A stretch of DNA of 8,181 bases from Campylobacterota bacterium (GTDB lineage: Bacteria > Campylobacterota > Campylobacteria > Campylobacterales > SZUA-545). Below are positions 1 to 6,091 of the stretch, piece after piece. The stretch is from NCBI GenBank assembly GCA_030836705.1, contig JAUPLZ010000293.1, positions 1 through 8,181 of the forward strand, in the 5' to 3' direction. The notes beneath the pieces were generated by a model, which was not told the origin of the DNA, did not search any database, and was given only the letters and a program-made list of their open reading frames with translations. Position 1 is the stretch's first letter. Each line of letters starts with the position of its first letter. The translations under genes were made by a program, and so were the position numbers.

Positions 1-473
1 ATAACGCTATTTTCATCCATCATATCGCCGACTAGAGCCAAAAGCCTATCGGCATCCATGACGGCTTTTGAGGTAATTGTATTGTATATTTTCTTTTCGC
101 ACTCTTCTATTCTTTTGTCAATAATTGTTACATTATTTAATTTGAGCTTGATTTTTAGGTAGTTTAGAAACGAAACCCTTTTTTTTGACGGCTCGACAAG
201 CGTAAAACTCACGCTAGGCATTGCAATAGCAAGAGCAATAGCAGGAAATCCAGCACCGCTTCCTATATCAAGCACACTACCTTCAAACCCCTCATAAAAA
301 CTCATAGGAAACAAAGAGTCATAAACCTGAGCAAAAACGCTCTCTTTTGTAAATGAACCGGATAAATTGTGAACCTTATTCCACTCCAATAAAATTGTCG
401 CGAAACCGTCAATCTTCTCAAAAAAATCTTGGCTTTGAGAGATATTTAACTCTTTGATTTTTTGCAAACTCAC
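1..473 (-). CDS. rsmG: 16S rRNA (guanine-N7) methyltransferase RsmG, 3' part outside window
   Basis: The reading frame gives the first 157 codons of an RsmG (GidB) protein, which in bacteria puts the N7 methyl group on G527 (E. coli numbering) of 16S rRNA using S-adenosylmethionine. Visible family marks are E-W-N-K-x-H-N-L at about residues 30-37, D-S-L at 52-54, and SAM-binding motif I, V-L-D-I-G-S-G-A-G-F-P, at 67-77, followed by the acidic end of strand 2 (V-E-P, near 100). The C-terminal quarter lies beyond base 1. I start it at GTG 473-471, which overlaps the ribA TGA in a GTGA junction. No clear Shine-Dalgarno precedes it, so reinitiation after ribA is the likely way it is translated. 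An in-frame TTG at 467 is a weaker alternative. Identity is secure; the exact start is less so. Confidence 0.93.
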   Translation of the reverse strand, partial: MSLQKIKELNISQSQDFFEKIDGFATILLEWNKVHNLSGSFTKESVFAQVYDSLFPMSFYEGFEGSVLDIGSGAGFPAIALAIAMPSVSFTLVEPSKKRVSFLNYLKIKLKLNNVTIIDKRIEECEKKIYNTITSKAVMDADRLLALVGDMMDENSV

Positions 474-1045
474 AGCAGATGCCCGCTTTTTTCTTTTTTG
501 GTTTTTAGGTACAAAATATTGTACTTATTTGCGTCTATGATGATTGGCACTCTTTTTGCGATTTTTATATTTTGAAAAGATTCTAGTTTTTTTGGATTAT
601 TCGTAAGAAGCTCTATCTCTTTTATGCCGAGATATTCTAGTATATATTCGGCAACCTCGTAAGTTCTCTCATCCGCCGAAAATCCCAGCTGATGGTTTGC
701 CTCTATGGTATCAAATCCTTGGTCTTGCAGATTATAGGCGTTTATCTTATTCAAAAGCCCGATATTGCGTCCCTCTTGTCTTAAGTATATCAAGACGCCG
801 CATTCGCTTTTGTTTATAGCCTTAAGCGCATATTCCAGCTGCTCTCCGCAATCGCACTTTTTGCTTCCTAAAGCGTCGCCCGTTAAGCACTCGCTATGAA
901 TCCTTACAAGCGGAATTTTGCAAGTCAGCTCTTTTGTATAAAGTGCAAGATGTTCTTTTTCTTGATATTTAAAAGCTTTTACAAAAAATGTGCCGTATTT
1001 TGTCGGAAGATTTGCTTGGTTTGATATCTCTATGTCTGTTAGCAT
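470..1045 (-). CDS. ribA: GTP cyclohydrolase II (riboflavin biosynthesis)
   Basis: This 191-residue protein is a stand-alone GTP cyclohydrolase II. It opens the GTP ring, releasing formate and pyrophosphate, in the first committed step of riboflavin synthesis. The zinc-site pattern C-L-T-G-D-A-L-G-S-K-K-C-D-C gives ligands C53, C64 and C66. V-R-I-H-S-E precedes it, R-Q-E-G-R-x-I-G-L lies at 89-97, Y104 matches the substrate-binding tyrosine, and A-D-E-R at 124-127 holds the catalytic Asp and Arg. Length is normal for the single-domain enzyme, with no fused RibB domain. It is the first gene leftward from the spacer shared with hemB, and its stop overlaps the rsmG start. The ATG at 1045 has no recognisable Shine-Dalgarno upstream, yet the N-terminus aligns with the family, so the start is probably right. 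Confidence 0.96.
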   Translation of the reverse strand: MLTDIEISNQANLPTKYGTFFVKAFKYQEKEHLALYTKELTCKIPLVRIHSECLTGDALGSKKCDCGEQLEYALKAINKSECGVLIYLRQEGRNIGLLNKINAYNLQDQGFDTIEANHQLGFSADERTYEVAEYILEYLGIKEIELLTNNPKKLESFQNIKIAKRVPIIIDANKYNILYLKTKKEKSGHLL

Positions 1046-1064
1046 GCGGGGCAGTTTAGCTGAT

Positions 1065-1072
1065 ATTTTATT
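1065..1072 (-). promoter_or_regulatory. candidate -10 element for ribA-rsmG
   Basis: Read leftward, 1072-1065 is AATAAAAT, a good fit to the extended Campylobacter sigma-70 -10 consensus (gnTAnaAT). Transcription would start near 1058, leaving only about 13 bases before the ribA ATG and no room for a normal ribosome site. A poorer alternative (TAAAAA, around 1097-1104) would give a longer leader. This is inferred from consensus only. Confidence 0.45.
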
Positions 1073-1079
1073 TATTTCA

Positions 1080-1087
1080 GATAAAAT
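1080..1087 (+). promoter_or_regulatory. candidate -10 element for hemB-argF
   Basis: GATAAAAT at 1080-1087 matches the gnTAnaAT -10 consensus of Campylobacter housekeeping promoters, where a defined -35 box is usually replaced by T-rich periodic sequence, as seen here just upstream (1066-1077). A start near 1094 would give a leader of about 20 bases that contains the hemB ribosome site. It lies only 8 bases from the oppositely directed ribA -10. Consensus-based inference. Confidence 0.5.
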
Positions 1088-1104
1088 CCACTCTTTGTTT
1101 TTAT

Positions 1105-1108
1105 GGAG
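1105..1108 (+). promoter_or_regulatory. hemB ribosome binding site
   Basis: GGAG lies 7 bases before the ATG at 1116. It decides the hemB start, because the frame stays open upstream to 990 and longer versions would run into the ribA coding region on the other strand. Confidence 0.75.
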
Positions 1109-1115
1109 AATTTCT

Positions 1116-2096
1116 ATGTTTAAACGATTTAGAAGAAACCGAATAAATCCTGTTTTAAGAGATATGTTGCAGGAAACTCATGTAAGAAAAGAGGATTTTA
1201 TCTATCCGCTCTTTATAAAAGCAGGCGTTAATATAAAAGAAGAGATATCTTCAATGCCGGGTGTATTTCAAATAAGCCTTGATAAGCTAGAAGACGAGAT
1301 AAATGATATAAAAAGATTGGGGCTAAAGTCAATAATACTTTTTGGCATACCAAAAGTAAAAGATAGTGTCGGCAGCGACGCACTTTGCGAACACGGCATA
1401 ATCGCAGAAGCGGTAAGAAAAATAAAAAGCTTTGCGCCAGATATTTTTGTAGTAACAGACCTTTGCTTTTGCGAATACACAGACCATGGACACTGCGGAA
1501 TTCTTGATATAAAAAATCAAACCGTAGATAACGATAAAACCCTAGAAATTTCAGCCAAACAAGCATTAGTTCACGCAAAAGCCGGAGTCGATATGATAGC
1601 GCCAAGCGGTATGATGGATGGAGTTATAGAAACATTAAGAGAAGCTCTTGACGCAAACGGATATGAAAATCTGCCGATAATGAGCTACTCTACAAAATTT
1701 GCCAGCGCGTATTACGGACCTTTTAGAGATGTAGCGGAATCGGCTCCTTCGTTTGGAGATAGAAAAAGCTACCAAATGAATCCTGCAAACCTTAGAGAAG
1801 CCATAGCAGAAAGCATAGAAGACGAAATGCAAGGGGCTGATATTCTGATGGTAAAACCGGCACTTGCTTATCTTGATGTAATAAGAAAAATAAAAGACAC
1901 GACATCACTGCCGATGGCTGTTTATAATGTAAGCGGCGAATACGCCATGCTAAAAGCAGCGGCAAAAGCGGGAGTTATTGATTATGAGAGAATACTTATG
2001 GAAACCATGATTGCGTTCAAAAGGGCCGGAGCCGATATCATTATAAGTTACCACGCAAAAGAGGTTGCAAAGCTTCTAAACGGAGAGAGTTTATGA
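1116..2096 (+). CDS. hemB: porphobilinogen synthase (delta-aminolevulinic acid dehydratase)
   Basis: HemB condenses two 5-aminolevulinate molecules to porphobilinogen in the haem pathway. From ATG 1116 the protein is 326 residues, the normal family length, and begins with the typical F-R-R-N-R-x-N-P-x-L-R-D segment. The zinc-binding motif D-L-C-F-C-E-Y-T-D-H-G-H-C-G at 115-128 keeps all three cysteines (C117, C119, C127), so this is a zinc-type rather than magnesium-only enzyme. The two Schiff-base lysines are K194 (in Y-S-T-K-F-A-S-A-Y-Y) and K247 (in M-V-K-P-A). The start is set by a GGAG seven bases upstream; the 42-codon upstream extension of the frame is not family-like. The TGA overlaps the argF ATG (ATGA, 2093-2096), implying translational coupling. 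It diverges from ribA across a 70-base spacer. Confidence 0.97.
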   Translation: MFKRFRRNRINPVLRDMLQETHVRKEDFIYPLFIKAGVNIKEEISSMPGVFQISLDKLEDEINDIKRLGLKSIILFGIPKVKDSVGSDALCEHGIIAEAVRKIKSFAPDIFVVTDLCFCEYTDHGHCGILDIKNQTVDNDKTLEISAKQALVHAKAGVDMIAPSGMMDGVIETLREALDANGYENLPIMSYSTKFASAYYGPFRDVAESAPSFGDRKSYQMNPANLREAIAESIEDEMQGADILMVKPALAYLDVIRKIKDTTSLPMAVYNVSGEYAMLKAAAKAGVIDYERILMETMIAFKRAGADIIISYHAKEVAKLLNGESL

Positions 2097-3016
2097 GACA
2101 TTTTTTAAGCCTAAAAGACTTTACAAAAAAAGAGATACTAGAGATGATTGATATCGCTAGCGAGATCAAAAACGAACTAAAAGCAGGAAGAGAGACTCCT
2201 TTTTTAAAAAACCAATCACTCGGCATGATTTTTGAAAAATCAAGCACAAGAACGAGAGTAAGTTTTGAAGTCGGCATGTATCAGCTAGGCGGACAGGCTC
2301 TATTTTTATCATCAAACGACATTCAACTAGGTCGCGGAGAGCCAATGAAAGACACCGCAAGAGTCATAAGCAGAATGGTTGATATGGTTATGATACGAAC
2401 TTATGAACAATCAAAGCTAGAAGAGTTTGCAAAATACTCAAAAGTGCCAGTTATCAACGGACTTACAGATGATTACCATCCTGTTCAGCTTATGGCTGAT
2501 TATCTTACGATGCTTGAATTCGGTTTTGGTGAAAAATCAAAAGTAGCATACATTGGCGACGGCAATAACATGACGCATAGCTGGATGATGCTTGCTAGCA
2601 AGCTTGGATTTGAGCTAAGAATCGCTACTCCAAAAGGCTACGAAGTAAAAGAACAGATGGTTTTAGATGCGCAAAAATTTGCAAAAGAATCGGGAGCAAG
2701 AATAATCTACACAAACGACCCGCATGCAGCTATAAAAGATGCGGACATAGTCACAACCGATGTATGGGCATCGATGGGGCAAGAGAGTGAGCAAAAACAA
2801 AGAGAAAAAGATTTTGCAGGCTTTACTATCGATAAAAAAATGATGAATCTTGCATCAAAAAACGCCAAACTTCTTCACTGCCTGCCGGTTCACAGAAATG
2901 AAGAGGTGACAGAAGAGGTTTTTGAAGAGAATGCGGATATTATTTTTGCAGAGGCAGAAAACCGCCTGCATGTCCAAAAGGGCATCATGGTCTGGCTTGA
3001 TAGATACAGAAAATAA
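2093..3016 (+). CDS. argF: ornithine carbamoyltransferase, anabolic
   Basis: ArgF transfers the carbamoyl group of carbamoyl phosphate to ornithine, making citrulline for arginine synthesis; the family acts as a cytoplasmic trimer. The 307-residue protein has the carbamoyl-phosphate site S-T-R-T-R at 51-55 and H-P-x-Q at 129-132. The ornithine loop D-V-W-A-S-M-G at 223-229 and the catalytic H-C-L-P at 262-265 are also present. The S-M-G loop separates it from aspartate carbamoyltransferase. The start ATG overlaps the hemB stop by four bases, with GGAG at 2082-2085 inside hemB seven bases upstream. The TAA at 3014-3016 sits inside the left arm of a terminator hairpin. No second arg gene is nearby, and a haem gene as partner has no obvious metabolic logic, although I recall the same pair in C. 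jejuni. Confidence 0.97.
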   Translation: MRHFLSLKDFTKKEILEMIDIASEIKNELKAGRETPFLKNQSLGMIFEKSSTRTRVSFEVGMYQLGGQALFLSSNDIQLGRGEPMKDTARVISRMVDMVMIRTYEQSKLEEFAKYSKVPVINGLTDDYHPVQLMADYLTMLEFGFGEKSKVAYIGDGNNMTHSWMMLASKLGFELRIATPKGYEVKEQMVLDAQKFAKESGARIIYTNDPHAAIKDADIVTTDVWASMGQESEQKQREKDFAGFTIDKKMMNLASKNAKLLHCLPVHRNEEVTEEVFEENADIIFAEAENRLHVQKGIMVWLDRYRK

Positions 3017-3043
3017 ACAGCCTAGAATGGGTTGTTTATTTTT
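3011..3043. terminator. bidirectional intrinsic terminator between argF and the flavoprotein-like gene
   Basis: Bases 3011-3022 pair with 3030-3041 to form a 12-bp stem (one G-T wobble) around a 7-base loop. On the + strand a T run (3039-3043) follows or overlaps the stem base, giving a standard intrinsic terminator for hemB-argF. Read leftward, the other end also finishes in a T-rich stretch (TTTATTTTC), so it can serve the convergent operon. The stop codons of both genes lie in the two arms, opposite each other. Confidence 0.8.
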
Positions 3044-3812
3044 GATTATTCAAACTATTTATAATCTTTAGCGTCTCAATATCTCTGCTTGTTTTTCTTT
3101 GGGTTAATTTTTCTATGATTTTTTCTCTTTTTTGAGTCGATGCGCTTTGACCGACATTGATTTTTGTACCAACATCCTGTGCAATTAGTTTAAAAACAGA
3201 GGTTTTGTCGAGCATTTTTGTATAAATTGGATTTTTGTACTCTATTGTCTCATACCCTTTTTCAGGTTGAAGCTTTTGCATAAGAAGGTTAAGCGCTTTT
3301 GCCTTGCTTTCGCCGTTATTTATAATCTCGACAACCCCTCTTATCATCACGCTTGCAAAGTGTTGCGTCGCAGGACAGGCTGAATTGGTATCGCTAAAAT
3401 ACGAAGGAATCAAAGAGTAGCTTTTAACCGCACAAAACGAAGCTTTTGGATTTTTTTTGATAAGCTCTATTTTTTTACCTTCAAGTGCGCCATGAAAAAC
3501 CACGCCATCATCATCCCATGCGAAATTAAGCGGCACACCATAAGGAAATTCATCATCAAAAAGCGTTAGCGTACCGTATTCGCACTCGCTCAGCACCCAA
3601 AGCATCGTCTCTTTATCCTCAATACTAAGTTCGCTTCGCCTCATTTTTTGCGGTGCTTTTGGTTCAACGGAGCGATTTTTTATAACTATAAAAGTTTGAC
3701 CGTCCTTCTTGAATGACTCCAATTCACCGGCGTTAATTTTTTTTATGACCTGAAAAATAGTAAGCTTGTTTACTACCGCATATTTTTGAATAGTTATAAC
3801 TTCTTCTTGCAT
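3036..3812 (-). CDS. Nim-like / pyridoxamine-phosphate-oxidase-fold flavoprotein with N-terminal excisionase-like domain
   Basis: The 258-residue protein has two parts. Residues 57-222 look like the split-barrel flavin-binding family that includes 5-nitroimidazole reductase-like Nim proteins (Pyridox_ox_2 type). It starts with M-R-R-S-E, then has Y-G-V-P-L-N at 91-96, F-H-G-A-L-E-G-K-K at 106-114, N-P-K-A-S-F near 121-126, a segment I-R-G-V-V-E-I at 157-163, and closes with K-I-N-V-G-Q. H107 lies where Nim proteins carry a functional histidine, but I cannot prove equivalence. Residues 5-46 resemble a small excisionase/MerR-like winged helix (helix, turn, helix, G-E-L, then a beta hairpin). 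A charged helical tail follows 223. It is the last gene of the operon, 9 bases after metK; its AAAGAG ribosome site overlaps the metK stop. Substrate and function are unknown. HugZ-type haem oxygenase shares the fold and is the main alternative. Confidence 0.75.
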   Translation of the reverse strand: MQEEVITIQKYAVVNKLTIFQVIKKINAGELESFKKDGQTFIVIKNRSVEPKAPQKMRRSELSIEDKETMLWVLSECEYGTLTLFDDEFPYGVPLNFAWDDDGVVFHGALEGKKIELIKKNPKASFCAVKSYSLIPSYFSDTNSACPATQHFASVMIRGVVEIINNGESKAKALNLLMQKLQPEKGYETIEYKNPIYTKMLDKTSVFKLIAQDVGTKINVGQSASTQKREKIIEKLTQRKTSRDIETLKIINSLNNQK

Positions 3813-3821
3813 TCAAACTCT

Positions 3822-4973
3822 TTAAATATTTAAATATCTCTTTATATCTTGCACGGCATCTATTTTTTCCCAGCTAAACTCGTTTTCACTTCTTCCAAAA
3901 TGCCCATAAGCAGCTGTTTTTTTATATATCGGTCTTAGAAGATCTAGTTTTTTTATAATCCCAGACGGCGTTAAATCAAAAAGTTCTTTTATGCACTCTA
4001 AAATCTTTGCCTCATCTATTTTATTCGTGCCGTGACAATCAATCATCAGCGAAATAGGAGCGGTTCCGCTTATCATGTATGAAATCTGTATGGTTATCTT
4101 TTCCGCCGCACCTGAAGCTACTATATTTTTTGCAACATATCTCATCATATAAGATGCGCTTCTATCAACTTTGCTTGGGTCTTTTCCGCTAAGCGCACCG
4201 CCTCCGTGAGGGCAGCTTCCGCCGTAAGTATCGACTATATTTTTTCTGCCGGTAAGTCCCGTATCCGACTGCGGACCGCCTCTTACAAAAAGCCCCGTCG
4301 GATTTATATGAAAGTTTGCATCTTTTAACAAGCTATCTTCTATAACCGGATTTATTACCTCTTTTATAATTGCCTCTTTTAGTTTTTTTTGCTCTATTTC
4401 CGGTGCATGATGAGCCGAAACAACGATATCGGTAGCTCTAAACGGCTTATTGTTTTTGTATTCGATACTAACTTGCGACTTTCCGTCTGGTCTTAAAAAT
4501 GGCAAAACCCCATTTTTTCTAACCTCTGCCATTTTTTTTGTAATAGCGTGAGCCAGCGTAATAGGCAAAGGCATGTAGTTTTTGGTTTCATTGCAAGCAT
4601 AGCCAAACATAATTCCTTGGTCTCCGGCTCCTATTACTCCGCCCTCTTTTTCAACGCCTATTGAGATATCATGACTTTGTTCCCCTATCGCCGTTAGAAC
4701 GCCTGCGCTTCTATAATCAAATCCGATTTCTGCGTTTGTATACCCTATCTCTCTAATTGTATTTCTAGCAATATCGGTTATCGGAACATATGAGTTTGTT
4801 TTGATTTCGCCTGAAATAAGACAAAGACCGTTTGATATGAGAGTCTCGCATGCGACTCTTGCATTTTTATCTTTTTGGAGTATTTCATCAAGTATTGCAT
4901 CGCTTATTTGATCCGCGATTTTATCCGGATGCCCTTCTGTCACAGACTCTGAAGTAAAAATATAATCACGCAT
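3822..4973 (-). CDS. metK: S-adenosylmethionine synthetase
   Basis: MetK makes S-adenosylmethionine from methionine and ATP, releasing phosphate and pyrophosphate. It feeds cellular methylation, including that by RsmG at the other end of this window. The 383-residue protein shows T-E-G-H-P-D-K at 12-18 with the catalytic His15. The signature G-A-G-D-Q-G-I-M-F-G-Y-A lies at 115-126, and the phosphate loop G-G-G-A-L-S-G-K-D at 257-265 is followed by P-S-K-V-D-R-S-A. Position 261 is Leu where the family signature usually has Phe or Ser. The frame is open for 12 more codons upstream, but M-R-D-Y-I-F-T-S-E-S is the standard family start and has GGAG six bases ahead. With this start, metK overlaps the end of aroC by eight bases. 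Confidence 0.97.
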   Translation of the reverse strand: MRDYIFTSESVTEGHPDKIADQISDAILDEILQKDKNARVACETLISNGLCLISGEIKTNSYVPITDIARNTIREIGYTNAEIGFDYRSAGVLTAIGEQSHDISIGVEKEGGVIGAGDQGIMFGYACNETKNYMPLPITLAHAITKKMAEVRKNGVLPFLRPDGKSQVSIEYKNNKPFRATDIVVSAHHAPEIEQKKLKEAIIKEVINPVIEDSLLKDANFHINPTGLFVRGGPQSDTGLTGRKNIVDTYGGSCPHGGGALSGKDPSKVDRSASYMMRYVAKNIVASGAAEKITIQISYMISGTAPISLMIDCHGTNKIDEAKILECIKELFDLTPSGIIKKLDLLRPIYKKTAAYGHFGRSENEFSWEKIDAVQDIKRYLNI

Positions 4974-6087
4974 CAATCTCTCCAATAAACTCTGAATCAA
5001 AAATATCATTAGGTTTTCTATAAATCTTTTTCAAATCATCAACCCTTCTTCCAAGGTTCAAAAGAAGCATATCCGCTATCACGAGTGCCGCCATAGCTTC
5101 TGCTACTACATACCCCCTAATAGCCACGCATGGATCATGCCGCCCTTTTAGACTTAATTCGACCTCATTATTTTTTATATCTACTGTTTTTTGCACGGAA
5201 AAAATAGAAGGGGTCGGCTTGAAATAAACCCTCATCTCGATATCCTCGCCATTGCTTATTCCGCCTAGAATCCCGCCCGCATTATTACTTGAAAAACCGC
5301 TCTTTCTTATCTCGTCATTATTTTGCGAGCCTTTTAACGATGCGCTGTTGAACCCCTCGCCTATCTCGACCGCTTTTACGGCGTTTATTCCCATCATAGC
5401 CTCCGCCAGCACGCCGTCAAGTTTATAATAAAGTGGCTCTCCAAGACCGATTGGAGCATTTTTTATGTTGATATAAACAGCGCCGCCTATTGAATCATGT
5501 GCGTTTTTTGCCTCCAAAATAGCATTTTTTTGCAACTCTTCTACGCCTTTGTCTATCGCATATATTTCACTGGTGTTAACATTTTCAAAATCACACTTTG
5601 CGGCTTTGATATCTCCTATTTGAAAAACTCCGCCTCTTACTTCAATATCAAGCGTTTTAAGAAGCATCTTTGCTATTGCGCCGGCAGCAACTCTTACAGC
5701 GGTCTCTCTGGCACTGCTTCGCCCTCCGCCTCTATAATCTCTTATGCCATATTTGTGAAAATATGTAAAATCCGCATGCCCCGGTCTAAAAATATCTTTG
5801 ACATTTGAATAATCGGCGCTTTTTTGATCCGTGTTGTAAATAATCATAGCTATTGGCGTTCCTGTGCTTTTGCCTTCAAAAACACCGCTTAGTATTTCTA
5901 CTTTGTCGCTCTCTTTTCTGCCTGTCGCATAGGCATTTTGTCCAGGTTTTCTTCTATCTAACTCTTTTTGTATAAACTCTTCATCTATCTCTAATCCAGC
6001 AGGAACGCCGTCCACGATACACCCGATTGCCTTGCCGTGCGACTCGCCAAAAGTGCTTATGCTAAATCTCTCTCCAAATCTATTCAC
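4966..6087 (-). CDS. aroC: chorismate synthase
   Basis: AroC converts 5-enolpyruvylshikimate-3-phosphate to chorismate, the last shikimate step, using reduced FMN as a catalytic cofactor. The protein is 373 residues. It has T-F-G-E-S-H-G at 12-18 (His17), F-R-P-G-H-A-D-F-T-Y at 100-109 (His104), G-G-G-R-S-S-A-R-E-T at 120-129, the central M-G-I-N-A-V-K-A-V-E-I-G-E-G, and G-R-H-D-P-C-V at 315-321. Two GTG codons stand in tandem at 6090 and 6087. I chose 6087 because it gives M-N-R-F-G, matching the M-N-x-F-G start I recall for Campylobacter AroC. AAAGG at 6100-6096 is suitably spaced for either. The gene follows rnc by at most four bases and overlaps metK. The sequence shows no flavin reductase domain, so reduced FMN must come from elsewhere. 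Confidence 0.96.
   Translation of the reverse strand: MNRFGERFSISTFGESHGKAIGCIVDGVPAGLEIDEEFIQKELDRRKPGQNAYATGRKESDKVEILSGVFEGKSTGTPIAMIIYNTDQKSADYSNVKDIFRPGHADFTYFHKYGIRDYRGGGRSSARETAVRVAAGAIAKMLLKTLDIEVRGGVFQIGDIKAAKCDFENVNTSEIYAIDKGVEELQKNAILEAKNAHDSIGGAVYINIKNAPIGLGEPLYYKLDGVLAEAMMGINAVKAVEIGEGFNSASLKGSQNNDEIRKSGFSSNNAGGILGGISNGEDIEMRVYFKPTPSIFSVQKTVDIKNNEVELSLKGRHDPCVAIRGYVVAEAMAALVIADMLLLNLGRRVDDLKKIYRKPNDIFDSEFIGEIDA
4980..4983 (-). promoter_or_regulatory. metK ribosome binding site inside aroC
   Basis: Read leftward, GGAG at 4983-4980 lies six bases before the ATG at 4973. It lies within the last codons of aroC and decides the metK start over the longer open frame that begins at 5009. 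Confidence 0.75.
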
Positions 6088-6091
6088 CACA

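Noticed and set aside
990..1115. Upstream extension of the hemB frame by 42 codons
   Set aside because: It has no HemB-like sequence, overlaps ribA coding sequence on the other strand, and a good ribosome site precedes ATG 1116.
1228..1605. Open frame on the - strand opposite hemB
   Set aside because: The composition is Leu/Arg/Tyr-rich with no domain; a shadow of hemB.
3642..3644. Internal ATG (M-R-R) as the true start of the Nim-like gene
   Set aside because: It lacks a ribosome site, whereas ATG 3812 has AAAGAG at good spacing and follows metK closely. It remains a weak possibility because many Nim-like proteins start there.
3036..3812. HugZ-type haem oxygenase annotation
   Set aside because: The fold is related, but the M-R-R start, Y-G-V-P-L, F-H-G-A-L-E-G-K and K-x-N-x-G-Q pattern fits the Nim-like group better. 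Not fully excluded.
4974..5009. Longer metK start (12 extra residues)
   Set aside because: The extra residues lie in aroC coding sequence and are not in the family; GGAG lies just before ATG 4973.
5497..5808. Open frame on the + strand opposite aroC
   Set aside because: It has no recognisable family or ribosome site and lies wholly within a strongly conserved gene on the other strand.
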